The position numbers and the translations under genes are program-made. A stretch of DNA of 64,000 nt, taken from contig JOEL01000012.1 of NCBI GenBank assembly GCA_000720995.1, forward strand, positions 62,001 through 126,000, in the 5' to 3' direction. The number at the start of each line of letters is the position of its first letter. Within the stretch, counting starts at the first letter, position 1. Shown one piece after another: positions 30,363 through 38,208 of the stretch. Source of the DNA: Streptomyces celluloflavus. Its GTDB lineage: Bacteria; Actinomycetota; Actinomycetes; Streptomycetales; Streptomycetaceae. The notes below the pieces were generated by a model that saw only the letters and a program-made list of their open reading frames with translations, was not told the DNA's origin and searched no databases.

Positions 30363-31075
30363 ATTCCCCCCTTCTCCAGGACCAGCCGGCTCCAGCGCAC
30401 CTCGTCCCGGCCGAGCTCGTCGCCGTTCGCGCCGGTGTGGATCACCCGCAGGCCGCAGCGCCCGGCCGTCGCAACGGTTTCCTCGGCGGACACGTGGAAC
30501 ATCCGCCGCTCCTCGGGCAGCGGTCCGTGCCGCAGCGAGACGAACAGCCGCCCTGCGGGGGCCAGCAGGTCGTGCAGCCGGCGCATGGCCGGCTCGCGCT
30601 CGCCCTCGTCCAGGTGCATCCACACCGCGGAGAGGAGGATCAGGTCGAACGGCCCGGTCAGCGGCGTCAGCGCCGGGAGGGCTCCGGGCAGCCATGTGAC
30701 GGGCACGTCGTCGTGCAGCTTCCGGGCCACCCGGCGCAGCTCCCGGACGGGCTCGACGGCCACCACGTCATAGCCGCGCCGGGCCAGCGCCGCGGCGTCG
30801 CGCCCCGTGCCGGCCCCGATGTCCGCGGCCCTGGCCGGTGCGCCGGGCAGCAGATGCAGGACGTCGCGATGGACCGTCTCGAAGCTCACGCTCTCGTACC
30901 GCTCGGCCAGCACCGCCGCGGAGCGGGCGTAGTACGGCTGGACCCCGGAGGCGGCGCCGTCCCGCGGATCCGGCGCATACGGATCACCGGCCCGGACACC
31001 TCCCGGTCCGTCGTCCCGATCGCCGTTCCGGTCGCCGTCCCCGTCGCCGCTCCGGCCGTTGCTGGATCTCGTCAT
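30359..31075 (-). CDS. Class I SAM-dependent methyltransferase, coupled to the HNH gene
   Basis: 238 aa. The SAM motif I reads AADIGAGTGRDAAALARRGY, followed by acidic VVAVEP (motif II) and LILLSAVWMHLD (motif IV-like). It lacks the DPPY/NPPY or PC motifs of DNA base methyltransferases and looks like a small-molecule/UbiE-type (Methyltransf_25/11) enzyme. The first 45 residues are low-complexity (GDGDGDRNGDRDDG). The stop overlaps the HNH start. Its role with the nuclease is unknown. Start: ATG at 31075 without a clear ribosome site; an internal start nearer YAPDPRDG would remove the disordered tail. Confidence 0.82.
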   Translation of the reverse strand: MTRSSNGRSGDGDGDRNGDRDDGPGGVRAGDPYAPDPRDGAASGVQPYYARSAAVLAERYESVSFETVHRDVLHLLPGAPARAADIGAGTGRDAAALARRGYDVVAVEPVRELRRVARKLHDDVPVTWLPGALPALTPLTGPFDLILLSAVWMHLDEGEREPAMRRLHDLLAPAGRLFVSLRHGPLPEERRMFHVSAEETVATAGRCGLRVIHTGANGDELGRDEVRWSRLVLEKGGI

Positions 31076-31153
31076 GCCGAAAGGCTAGATGACCCCACTG
31101 ACAGTCCGGCGCGGAGCGGCGGCGGACCGGGGCGGACGGATCCGCGCGGCCGG

Positions 31154-31753
31154 TTACCGGCCGATCTCCCAGGCGAACGGCGGGAGTTCGCGGGCCCGGG
31201 AGTAGATGTCCAGGGCGCGGGCCGCCGCGACGAACGGGTGGACGCGGGCGCCGTCGAGGCCGGCCAGGAGGCGGGCGCAGTGGTGGACGCAGCCGGCCGC
31301 CTCCTGGCCGTGCCGGTTCACGATGGTGGCGGCGTCGGGCGGGCCGTCGCACGGGGTCGGATCCTTGGCCGCGGCGGCGGCACAGCGGCCTTCCGGGGCC
31401 GATGGTGCGGACGGAGACGGTGGCGCGGACGGGGCGCGTGGCGAGGACGCGGCGAGTGGCGGGGACGCGGCGAGTGGCGCCGGCCGGTCGGACGTGGCGG
31501 ATTGGTCGGACGCTGCCGGTCGGTCGGACGCCGCGGACGTTGCGGGCGTGGCGAATGTTGCGGCCGGGTCAGCCGGAACCCGCGGCCCGGCAGGGCCACT
31601 TGAGACGGCCGGGTCAGTTGAGTCGGCCGCGTCGGTTGAGACGGCCGCATCGCGACGATCCGCGTCGCGGCGGTCCAGATCGCGACGATCCGCGTCACGA
31701 CACTCCGGCTCGTCGCGGGGCCCGTCCACCGGGCCGTGGAGCTGATGGTCCAT
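31154..31753 (-). CDS. Hypothetical protein with repeat-rich N-terminus and conserved-looking C-terminus
   Basis: 199 aa, not recognised. Residues 13-35 contain repeated DRRDA/RDADRRD units coded by GACGATCCGCGTC-type direct repeats (31650-31710); residues 40-130 are Ala/Ser/Pro-rich and disordered. The last 65 residues are balanced and look folded: VNRHGQEAAGCVHHCARLLAGLDG, then VHPFVAAARALDIYSRARELPP, with two cysteines and histidines. The ATG has a GGGGGG stretch about ten bases upstream. It lies 78 bases upstream of the methyltransferase gene on the same strand, so cotranscription with the methyltransferase/HNH pair is possible. Confidence 0.6.
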   Translation of the reverse strand: MDHQLHGPVDGPRDEPECRDADRRDLDRRDADRRDAAVSTDAADSTDPAVSSGPAGPRVPADPAATFATPATSAASDRPAASDQSATSDRPAPLAASPPLAASSPRAPSAPPSPSAPSAPEGRCAAAAAKDPTPCDGPPDAATIVNRHGQEAAGCVHHCARLLAGLDGARVHPFVAAARALDIYSRARELPPFAWEIGR

Positions 31754-31992
31754 CGTTGCTGCCCCCCAGATGGCGCTGCCTCACGTGCTCGCTGTCGGTG
31801 CGGGTGCCGGCGGCCGTTGCCGCAAGCCGCCGGAACACAGGACAGTGCTGCTCGGCAGGGGCCGCTGCCATGCCGCATTGGGAAAGACCTGGACCGATCC
31901 TCATCGATTCATGGCCATAAGTGTTATCAGCGTTCGAATTGCGGGAGCGGTGCGGGCCGCCACACCCTCGCCTTACCGGGAACCCGCCCGGT
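31754..31992. other. Intergenic region, promoter side of the repeat-rich gene
   Basis: About 240 bases, locally less GC-rich (ATAAGTGTTATCAGCG at about 31917-31932). No gene is supported; open frames here are shadows. Probably contains the promoter for the leftward genes 31154-31753 and possibly the methyltransferase/HNH pair. Confidence 0.4.
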
Positions 31993-32703
31993 TCACGGGG
32001 AAGGGGTGCCCGGGTGCCGGGCGGTGGCGCGGCGGGAGTACACGAAGGGTTCCGCGAGGAGGGCGAGGGCCAGGACAGTGGTGGCGAGCAGCCAGCCGGC
32101 CAGGACGTCGCCCGGCCAGTGGACGCCCAGATAGACACGGGTGGCGCCGATGGCGACGGCCCAGAGGGCGAGCAGCGCGCACCAGAGGCGGGCGGTGCCG
32201 CGGCGGGCGTACCGCCGGACGCCCCAGACCAGGATTCCGGCCGCCAGTACCGCGGTGGTGGAGTGGCCGGAGGGGAACGAGTAGCCGGAGGCGGGCCCGG
32301 CCCAGTCGGCGGCCGGCGGGCGCGGGCGGGCGATCAGTTCCATCAAGCCGTAGCGGATCGCCTGGCCGACGGCCAGCGCGCCGACGGCGCAGATCACCGC
32401 GTGGAACCGGCCGAGCGCGCCCCGGCCGGCCAGCAGTCCGGCGAGCACCGCCATCAGGTACGGCACCGGGCCGGTGCCGGTCGCCGTGAGCACCCGGGCC
32501 ACGGAGCGCCACGGCTGCCCCCGGTGCGCCGTGGACCAGTCGTGGGCGGCCTGTTCGGCGGGCAACGGGGCTCCGCCACGTACGGCGACGACGACGGACA
32601 CGGCGGCGAACAGCGCCGCGCAGACCACCGCGAGGGCCACGAGCGGGCCGGTACGGTGCGCCCGGCCGCCCGCCGCCCCCGGTGCCCGCCCCTTCGGTGT
32701 CAC
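31993..32703 (-). CDS. PAP2-family phosphatase, membrane-bound (downstream copy)
   Basis: 236 aa, GTG start overlapping the previous PAP2 stop (GTGA). The three phosphatase motifs are ARPRP, YSFPSGHST and TRVYLGVHWPGD, and about five or six transmembrane spans surround them. PAP2 proteins dephosphorylate lipid phosphates such as undecaprenyl pyrophosphate or phosphatidate at the outer face of the membrane; the exact lipid is unknown. The long open frame upstream of the GTG is arginine/proline-rich and out of the family. Confidence 0.88.
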   Translation of the reverse strand: MTPKGRAPGAAGGRAHRTGPLVALAVVCAALFAAVSVVVAVRGGAPLPAEQAAHDWSTAHRGQPWRSVARVLTATGTGPVPYLMAVLAGLLAGRGALGRFHAVICAVGALAVGQAIRYGLMELIARPRPPAADWAGPASGYSFPSGHSTTAVLAAGILVWGVRRYARRGTARLWCALLALWAVAIGATRVYLGVHWPGDVLAGWLLATTVLALALLAEPFVYSRRATARHPGTPSP

Positions 32704-33305
32704 CGCGCCGCCACCAGGGGACGCAGCCGGGTGGCCGAGAGGCGGTCGACGGCGGGCGCCGCGCGGCGGGCGAGCAGGGTGAGCGGCCATGCGACGAGGG
32801 CACCGATGAGCAGACCCACGACGACGTCGTGCGGGTAGTGCGCGCCGACCCAGATCCGCGAGGCCCCCATCAGGAGCGCGGCCGGGACGGCGATCCAACC
32901 GAGCCGGCGGCCGCACAGGACTATGGCGACCGCGGCGGCGGCCGCGATGGCCGAGTGGTTGCTGGGGAACGACCAGTCACCGAGCGCCGGACACGCTTCG
33001 ACGGTGACCGTGTGGAGCGTCTGGCAGGGCCGCTGTTCGTTGAAGAAGCTCTTGATCACGTCGTTGGCGACATAGGCGGCGACGACGGCGACGGGGGCGG
33101 CCAGCGCCATCGCCATGGCGGTGGCGCCGGCGTGCCGGGCCCGCCACCAGCCGATCAGCATCAGGACCGCGAAGAGCCCCAGTCCGTAGTCGGTCCAGTA
33201 GGAGACGAGGGTGTTCAGGACGTGCGGGGCGCGCTGTGCGAGATCGGTGATCCAGGTGTACAGGCCGCCGTCGATCGAGGCTCCGCCGAGGGCGAGGGTG
33301 GTCAC
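32700..33305 (-). CDS. PAP2-family phosphatase (upstream copy)
   Basis: 201 aa, GTG start with a clear AAGGAG site. Motifs: KSFFNEQRPC, WSFPSNHSA (Asn where the usual motif has Gly, a substitution found in the BcrC-like undecaprenyl pyrophosphatase branch) and SRIWVGAHYPHD. Six hydrophobic segments. BcrC-like proteins recycle the undecaprenyl lipid carrier, relevant to cell wall synthesis and bacitracin tolerance; assignment to that branch is tentative. Overlaps the following PAP2 gene by four bases; DedA lies upstream. Confidence 0.88.
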   Translation of the reverse strand: MTTLALGGASIDGGLYTWITDLAQRAPHVLNTLVSYWTDYGLGLFAVLMLIGWWRARHAGATAMAMALAAPVAVVAAYVANDVIKSFFNEQRPCQTLHTVTVEACPALGDWSFPSNHSAIAAAAAVAIVLCGRRLGWIAVPAALLMGASRIWVGAHYPHDVVVGLLIGALVAWPLTLLARRAAPAVDRLSATRLRPLVAAR

Positions 33306-33413
33306 TGGGGGTCTCCTTGGCGGATCGGTGGGGATGCCGGTGCCGGGTCGGTACTGATGCCGGTACCAGTGTTACGGATGTTCCGGGAACTTCGGATGCG
33401 GCGGATCGGTGGT

Positions 33414-34109
33414 TCAGGAGGGCGGCGGGGCCGACGGGTCCGGCTGCGCCGCCGGCCGCCGTCGGGACCGCAGCACTTCGACGGCGAGCGGGGTCAGCGA
33501 CGCGATCACCACGAGGGCGACCAGCGGCAGCAGATAGCGGTCCACCTCGGGGATGGACGCACCCAGTGCGTACCCGGCGAGGGTCAGGCCGAGGGTCCAG
33601 ATCAGGCCGCCGGCGGTCTGCCAGAGGGCGAAGGTGCGGCCGGGCACACCGAGGGCGCCCGCCAGCGGGTTCAGCACGGTCCGCACGACGGGGACGAAGC
33701 GGGCGAGCACGATGGCCTTGGCATGTCCGTAGCGCGCCAGATACTCCTCGGCGCGGGCCAGTCCCGCCCGCAGCCGGTGGGCGCGGCTGCGGGCCAGCAG
33801 GGCGCGGCCACCGCGCCTGCCGATCCAGTAGCCGGTCTGGGATCCGGCGAGCGTGCCGACGGCGGCGGCCGCCAGGACCTGCGGCAGCGAGAGGTGCACG
33901 GCGCCGCCCGCGCCCGGGGCGCAGAGCAGTCCCGCGGTGAACAGCAGGGAGTCGCCCGGCAGGAAGAAGCCGACCAGCAGGCCGGTCTCGGCGAACAGGA
34001 CGACGGCGACGCCGAGCGCGCCGAACGCCGCGAGCAACGAGCCGGCGTCCAGGACGTTGACGGCCTGGGTGACAACTGTCACCGGCAGGTCCGCTGCGGC
34101 TGCGGGCAT
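33414..34109 (-). CDS. DedA-family membrane protein
   Basis: 231 aa. ETGLLVGFFLPGDSLLFTAGLL is the DedA signature; SQTGYWIGRRGG and ARFVPVVRTVLNPLAGALGVPGRTF are the two further conserved blocks with the essential acidic/arginine residues. DedA/SNARE-associated proteins are implicated in flipping undecaprenyl phosphate or phospholipids, which fits the adjacent PAP2 phosphatases. The second ATG of the frame (MPAAAADLP) is preferred because GGGAGGG lies eight bases upstream of it, inside the first six codons of the longer frame. Divergent from the BlaI-type gene across a dyad operator. Confidence 0.9.
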   Translation of the reverse strand: MPAAAADLPVTVVTQAVNVLDAGSLLAAFGALGVAVVLFAETGLLVGFFLPGDSLLFTAGLLCAPGAGGAVHLSLPQVLAAAAVGTLAGSQTGYWIGRRGGRALLARSRAHRLRAGLARAEEYLARYGHAKAIVLARFVPVVRTVLNPLAGALGVPGRTFALWQTAGGLIWTLGLTLAGYALGASIPEVDRYLLPLVALVVIASLTPLAVEVLRSRRRPAAQPDPSAPPPS

Positions 34110-34165
34110 GTCAGTGGGCCCTCCCATAATGGGTTCCGGGCCTGCCGAACGGCCGGCCCGGCCGA

Positions 34166-34198
34166 CTACAGTCGCGTAGACGGTCTACGGAACTGTAG
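34166..34198. promoter_or_regulatory. 33-bp interrupted palindrome, probable BlaI-type operator
   Basis: CTACAGT at 34166-34172 and CGTAGAC at 34175-34181 mirror GTCTACG at 34183-34189 and ACTGTAG at 34192-34198 around a single central base; 14 of 16 arm positions pair. CTACA/TGTAG is the core of known BlaI/MecI operators. It lies in the 114-base divergent gap between dedA and the BlaI-type regulator, 26 bases before the regulator start. Confidence 0.75.
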
Positions 34199-34223
34199 AC
34201 GAAAGAAAGGTGGCGGGCGTTCC

Positions 34224-34652
34224 GTGTCGGAGACACCACCCGCGCAGCGGCGCCCCGCCGGCGAGCTGGAGGCGAGCGTGCTCGCGGCGCTCTGGTCGGC
34301 CGAGGGGCCGCTGAGCCCGGCCGGGGTGCAGAGCGCACTGGGCACCCCGCTCGCCCGTACGACCGTCACCACGATCCTCACCCGGCTGCACGGCAAGGGC
34401 GCGGTGTCCCGCTCCCGGGCCGGCCGCGGCTATGTCTACTCGCCGATACACGACTCCGCCGGGCTCACCGCCCGCCGGATGCGCAGCGAACTCGACAAAC
34501 AGGACGACCGCGGCACCGCCCTCGCCCGCTTCGTCTCGCAACTGACCACGGAGGACGAGCGGTTGCTCCGCTCCCTCCTGGACGAACCGGACGGCGCCGC
34601 GCCGGACGGACCGCCCGCCGCTCCCCTGCCCGGCCCCGGCGCCGCCCCGTGA
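34224..34652 (+). CDS. BlaI/MecI-family transcriptional repressor
   Basis: 142 aa, GTG start. Winged-helix region LEASVLAALWSAEGPLSPAGVQSAL then RTTVTTILTRLHGKGAVSRSRAGRGYVYSP is the classic BlaI/MecI pattern (recognition helix TTVTTILTRL). C-terminal residues form the dimer/cleavage-prone helix and a Pro-rich tail. It overlaps the M56 peptidase gene by GTGA; in this family the membrane peptidase senses envelope stress or beta-lactams and destroys the repressor. The dyad at 34166-34198 is its likely binding site. Confidence 0.9.
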   Translation: MSETPPAQRRPAGELEASVLAALWSAEGPLSPAGVQSALGTPLARTTVTTILTRLHGKGAVSRSRAGRGYVYSPIHDSAGLTARRMRSELDKQDDRGTALARFVSQLTTEDERLLRSLLDEPDGAAPDGPPAAPLPGPGAAP

Positions 34653-35608
34653 TCTTCGCCGTCTGGATTCCGCTGCTGATGCCGCTGCTCGCCGTGCCGG
34701 CCGCCCGCCGGCTGGCGGAGTCGCTGCCGCCGCGTGCCGCCGCCTGGCTGCTGACGGGCTGCGCCGCCGCGCTGGCCGCGTGCACGGCCGCGGCGCTCGG
34801 CCTGCTGCTGGCCGCCGGTGCGCTGCGGCTGCCCCCGGTCGCCGCGCTCGGCCATCTCTCGCTGCCGCTGCTCGGCGGCGAGCCGGCCGTGACCGTCCCC
34901 GTGGCCTGCGCCGCCGGTGCCGCGCTGGCCGGCTGCGCCGCCGCCGTCGGCCGCCGCGCCCTCCGTCACCGCGCCGAACTGCGGGCCGCCCGCCGCGCCG
35001 CCGACGCGCACACCGCCGCGGGCGATCTGTGCGTCCTCCCGGACAGCGCCCCCGACGCCTACGCCCTGCCGGGCCGCCCGGACCGGGTGGTGGTCACCGC
35101 CGGGATGCTGCGGGCCCTGCCGCCGGCCGAACGGGAGGCGCTCTTCGCCCATGAGCGCGCCCATCTCGCGGGCCGCCACCACCTCTTCCTGCTCACCGTC
35201 GCCCTGGCCTCGGCCTGCCATCCGCTGCTCCGCGGGCTGCGTGCGCCGCTGGCGTACGCGCTGGAGCGCTGGGCCGACGAATCGGCCGCCGCCCGGGTCG
35301 GCGACCGGCGGCTCACCGCCCGCGCCATCGGCCGCGCCGCGCTGGCCGCCCGCCCGCACGAGACGGCGCGGCACCGGCCCGGCATGGCCCTCGCCGCGAC
35401 GGCCGGTCCGGTCCCCCGCCGGGTCGCCGCCCTCCTGGCCCCCGCCGCGGCCCCCGGCCACCCGCCGATACGCCTCCGCTCCCGCGGCCTGCGCCTGGTC
35501 GCCGCGGCCGTGCTCGCCTGCGTCGCCTGCTCCACGGCCGCCGCCCTGGACGCCGCGGCCGACCTGCACAGCTCGGTGGAGACGGCCCAGGGGGACACCG
35601 GGAGGTAG
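34649..35608 (+). CDS. M56-family membrane metallopeptidase (BlaR1-like without sensor domain)
   Basis: 319 aa. Several hydrophobic segments flank the zinc motif HERAHLAGRHH (HExxH form) at about residue 170, with EERWADESAA-type third ligand context (LERWADESAA). It lacks the extracellular penicillin-binding domain of BlaR1, as usual for the short actinobacterial M56 proteins paired with BlaI. Expected to be a signal-responsive protease inactivating the neighbouring repressor; what it senses is unknown. GTG start overlaps the repressor stop. Convergent with the histidine kinase gene, 28 bases apart. Confidence 0.9.
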   Translation: MIFAVWIPLLMPLLAVPAARRLAESLPPRAAAWLLTGCAAALAACTAAALGLLLAAGALRLPPVAALGHLSLPLLGGEPAVTVPVACAAGAALAGCAAAVGRRALRHRAELRAARRAADAHTAAGDLCVLPDSAPDAYALPGRPDRVVVTAGMLRALPPAEREALFAHERAHLAGRHHLFLLTVALASACHPLLRGLRAPLAYALERWADESAAARVGDRRLTARAIGRAALAARPHETARHRPGMALAATAGPVPRRVAALLAPAAAPGHPPIRLRSRGLRLVAAAVLACVACSTAAALDAAADLHSSVETAQGDTGR

Positions 35609-35636
35609 GAGAAAGGACGGGAGACGGGGCGGCGCA

Positions 35637-37190
35637 CTACCTCGGTCCCGCTGCCAGGTCCCGCCCCGTCCCGGTTCCGCTCCCCCGTCCCGTGTCCCAC
35701 CCCGGTTCGGTCCTCGCCACTGCCTCCGTCCCCACCGTGAAGCCGAAGGTGGCGCCGCCGCCCGGCCGGTGGGCGGCGAAGGCGTGGCCGCCGTGGGCGG
35801 TGGCGATATCGCGGACGATGGCCAGGCCGAGGCCGGAGCCGGGCAGGCCACGGGCGGCCGGGGCGCGGTAGAAGCGGTCGAAGACGCGGGTGCGGTCGGA
35901 CTCCGCGATGCCCGGTCCCCGGTCGAGGACCTCGATCCGGGCGCCGGTGACCACCACCTCGATCGGTTCCGTCCCGCCCGGGTCGAACTTGGCGGCGTTC
36001 TCCAGCAGGTTGGCGAGCGCCCGGTGCAGCGCGACGGGCCAGCCGCCGACCACCGCCGGGCGCTCGGTCCGCACGGTGATCTCGCGGCCGGTGCGCCGGC
36101 GGGCCGGTGCCGCCGCGCCCTGCGCCACATCGGCCAGGCGCACCTCGATCAGCGGGTCACCGTCCCGCTGTCCGGCCGCCAGCTCCACCAGTTCGTTGAC
36201 CAGGTCGGTCAGTGCGCGGGATTCGCCCGTCAGGTCGGCGAGGAGTTCCGCGCGCGCGTCCGGGGGCAGTTCGTCGAACCGCTTCAGCAGCGAGATGTTC
36301 GTCCGCAGCGAGGTCAGCGGGGTGCGCAGTTCGTGCCCCGCGTCCTGGACGAGCCGCTGCTGGTCCTGGACCGAACTCGCCAGCCGGCCGAGCATGTCGT
36401 CGAAGGCCCGCCCGAGCCGGGCGACCTCGTCCCGGCCCGCGACCGGGACCGGTACGTCCAGCCGGCCGTGCTCCGCCACGTTCTCGGCGACCGCGGTGAG
36501 CCGGACCAGCCGACGGGTGATCCGGCGCGCCAGCCACCAGCCGGCGGTCCCGGCCAGCACGGTGACGGCCGCCGCCCACAGGGCGGTGCGCCACTGGAGG
36601 TCGGAGAGCATGGCCTCGGTCTCGCTGAACTTCTGGGCGACCTGCACCGCCCCGCGGCCACCGCCGAGCGCGACGGTCGCGACGTGGTACCTCTCGTCGC
36701 CGATGTCCGCCTCCCGCTCCAGATAGTGGCCCGCCGCCGCGGCCGCGGCGACCGCGCGCTCCTCGTCGCCTACCGGGAGGGCCGGGCGCCCGCGGTCCAC
36801 GGTCCGCCCGTCGGGGCCCAGGACCTGGACGTCGGTGCGGTGCGGCCGGGCGAGGACATCGCGCGGCCCGACGTGGTCGGGGTCGGAGCGTACGTAGTCC
36901 ACCGGCCGGCGCGGCTGCTCCCGCACCTGGGTCCGCAGCTCCGCGACGACCTCGGAGAACACCGACCGCTCGTCCACCCGCACCAGCCGGGCCGCCGCGT
37001 CGTAGCTGAGGAAGCCGACGAGTACGGTCACCGCGGCGGCCATCGCGGCGAAGGCCACCGCGAACGCGGTCCGCAGGCTGGCGGGTTTACGGGTCCGCAG
37101 CCAGGGGCCCAGTCCGCCGCGCGGTCCGGCCCGCCGCCGGCTGCGCCGCAGGCGGGCGAAGTGCGCGAACCGTCCGCCGGTCCCCGGCAC
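35637..37190 (-). CDS. Two-component sensor histidine kinase
   Basis: 517 aa. Transmembrane segments at about residues 40-62 and 200-222 enclose an extracytoplasmic sensor of about 135 residues. HAMP follows, then the H-box [19 protein letters not shown]-box [15 protein letters not shown]1 [10 protein letters not shown]-box DRFYRA and G2 [11 protein letters not shown]. It autophosphorylates the H-box histidine and passes the phosphate to the response regulator whose stop is one base upstream. The GTG start is the first of the frame; the Arg-rich N-terminus is cytoplasmic. Signal unknown; envelope genes around suggest cell-envelope sensing (inference). Confidence 0.93.
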   Translation of the reverse strand: MPGTGGRFAHFARLRRSRRRAGPRGGLGPWLRTRKPASLRTAFAVAFAAMAAAVTVLVGFLSYDAAARLVRVDERSVFSEVVAELRTQVREQPRRPVDYVRSDPDHVGPRDVLARPHRTDVQVLGPDGRTVDRGRPALPVGDEERAVAAAAAAGHYLEREADIGDERYHVATVALGGGRGAVQVAQKFSETEAMLSDLQWRTALWAAAVTVLAGTAGWWLARRITRRLVRLTAVAENVAEHGRLDVPVPVAGRDEVARLGRAFDDMLGRLASSVQDQQRLVQDAGHELRTPLTSLRTNISLLKRFDELPPDARAELLADLTGESRALTDLVNELVELAAGQRDGDPLIEVRLADVAQGAAAPARRRTGREITVRTERPAVVGGWPVALHRALANLLENAAKFDPGGTEPIEVVVTGARIEVLDRGPGIAESDRTRVFDRFYRAPAARGLPGSGLGLAIVRDIATAHGGHAFAAHRPGGGATFGFTVGTEAVARTEPGWDTGRGSGTGTGRDLAAGPR

Positions 37191-37191
37191 G

Positions 37192-38001
37192 TCAGTCCTC
37201 CCGCAGGACGTAGCCGACGCCGCGCACCGTGTGGATCAGCGGCCGGCTGCCCGGCACATCGACCTTGCGCCGCAGATAGCCGACGTACACCGCGAGGTTC
37301 TTCGAGCCGGGGCCGAAGTCGTATCCCCAGATCCGGTCGTAGATCGTCGAGTGGTCCAGGACGATCCCGGCGTTGCGCGCCAGCAGTTCGAGCAGCTCGA
37401 ACTCGGTCCTGGTCAGCTCCAGTTCGCGCGGTCCGCGCCAGGCCCGCCGGGACAGACCGTCGATCCGCAGATCGGCCGCCTCGACGACACCGCTGTCCAC
37501 CGCTCTGGTGTCGTACGCCTCACCGTTCCCGCCCTTCCCACCGGCACCGGCACCAACGCCGGACCCGTCGCCCGCACCGGCGTCCGCCGTGCCGTCCGCG
37601 CCGGCCGGCCCCTCGGCGCCCGCCCGTCCCGCGGGTGCCGTCCGCCGCAGCAGCGCCCGCAGCCGGGCGAACACCTCCTCCACCTCGAAGGGTTTGACGA
37701 CGTAGTCGTCGGCGCCGGCGTCCAGCCCGGCGATCCGGTCCGCCGTGTCGACGCGGGCGGTCAGCATGAGGATCGGGGTGCGGTCCTGTTCCGCCCGGAG
37801 CACCTGGCACACCTGGAGCCCGTCGATACCGGGCATCATCACGTCCAGCAGGATCACATCGGGGCGCTCGCGGTGCGCGGTGGCGAGCGCCTGGATCCCG
37901 TCCGCGACGGCGGTGACCCGGTACCCCTCCAGGGTCAGGGCACGCTCCAGCGCGGTGCGGATGGGGCGGTCGTCCTCGGCGAGCAGTACGGCATAGGTCA
38001 C
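37192..38001 (-). CDS. OmpR-family response regulator with unusually long linker
   Basis: 269 aa. Receiver: acidic cluster E9-D11, phosphoacceptor D53 in [10 protein letters not shown], and the lysine in [12 protein letters not shown]-binding winged helix: [18 protein letters not shown], then [17 protein letters not shown] and the closing [13 protein letters not shown]. Between them is a Gly/Ala-rich linker of about 45 residues ([20 protein letters not shown]), longer than normal for OmpR proteins. ATG start. It is the first gene of the pair with the sensor kinase downstream. Confidence 0.94.
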   Translation of the reverse strand: MTYAVLLAEDDRPIRTALERALTLEGYRVTAVADGIQALATAHRERPDVILLDVMMPGIDGLQVCQVLRAEQDRTPILMLTARVDTADRIAGLDAGADDYVVKPFEVEEVFARLRALLRRTAPAGRAGAEGPAGADGTADAGAGDGSGVGAGAGGKGGNGEAYDTRAVDSGVVEAADLRIDGLSRRAWRGPRELELTRTEFELLELLARNAGIVLDHSTIYDRIWGYDFGPGSKNLAVYVGYLRRKVDVPGSRPLIHTVRGVGYVLRED

Positions 38002-38208
38002 CCGGCAAGTCTGCCAAGGCCCGGACCGGGCGGCGCCGGGCGGCCGGTACCGCCGTGGCTTTCTTACCGGGCTCTCACCCGGGCCACGCCGTGGGCTTAC
38101 CCCGTGACGTCACGGTTGGCCCGTGCCGGACGGGCCGGTCGCGGCGGCCTGCCGCGACGTGGGCACCGGTCGGCCGGAACGACTCGGCGCGCCTCGGGAA
38201 GACACCGC

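Noticed and set aside
30359-31075. Reading the methyltransferase as a DNA adenine or cytosine methylase
   Set aside because: No DPPY, NPPY or PC catalytic motif; motif order is that of small-molecule methyltransferases.
31770-32489. Rightward frame of about 240 codons over the gap and PAP2 gene
   Set aside because: Arg/Gly/Pro-rich composition and antisense to the clear PAP2 gene; the start lies in non-coding sequence.
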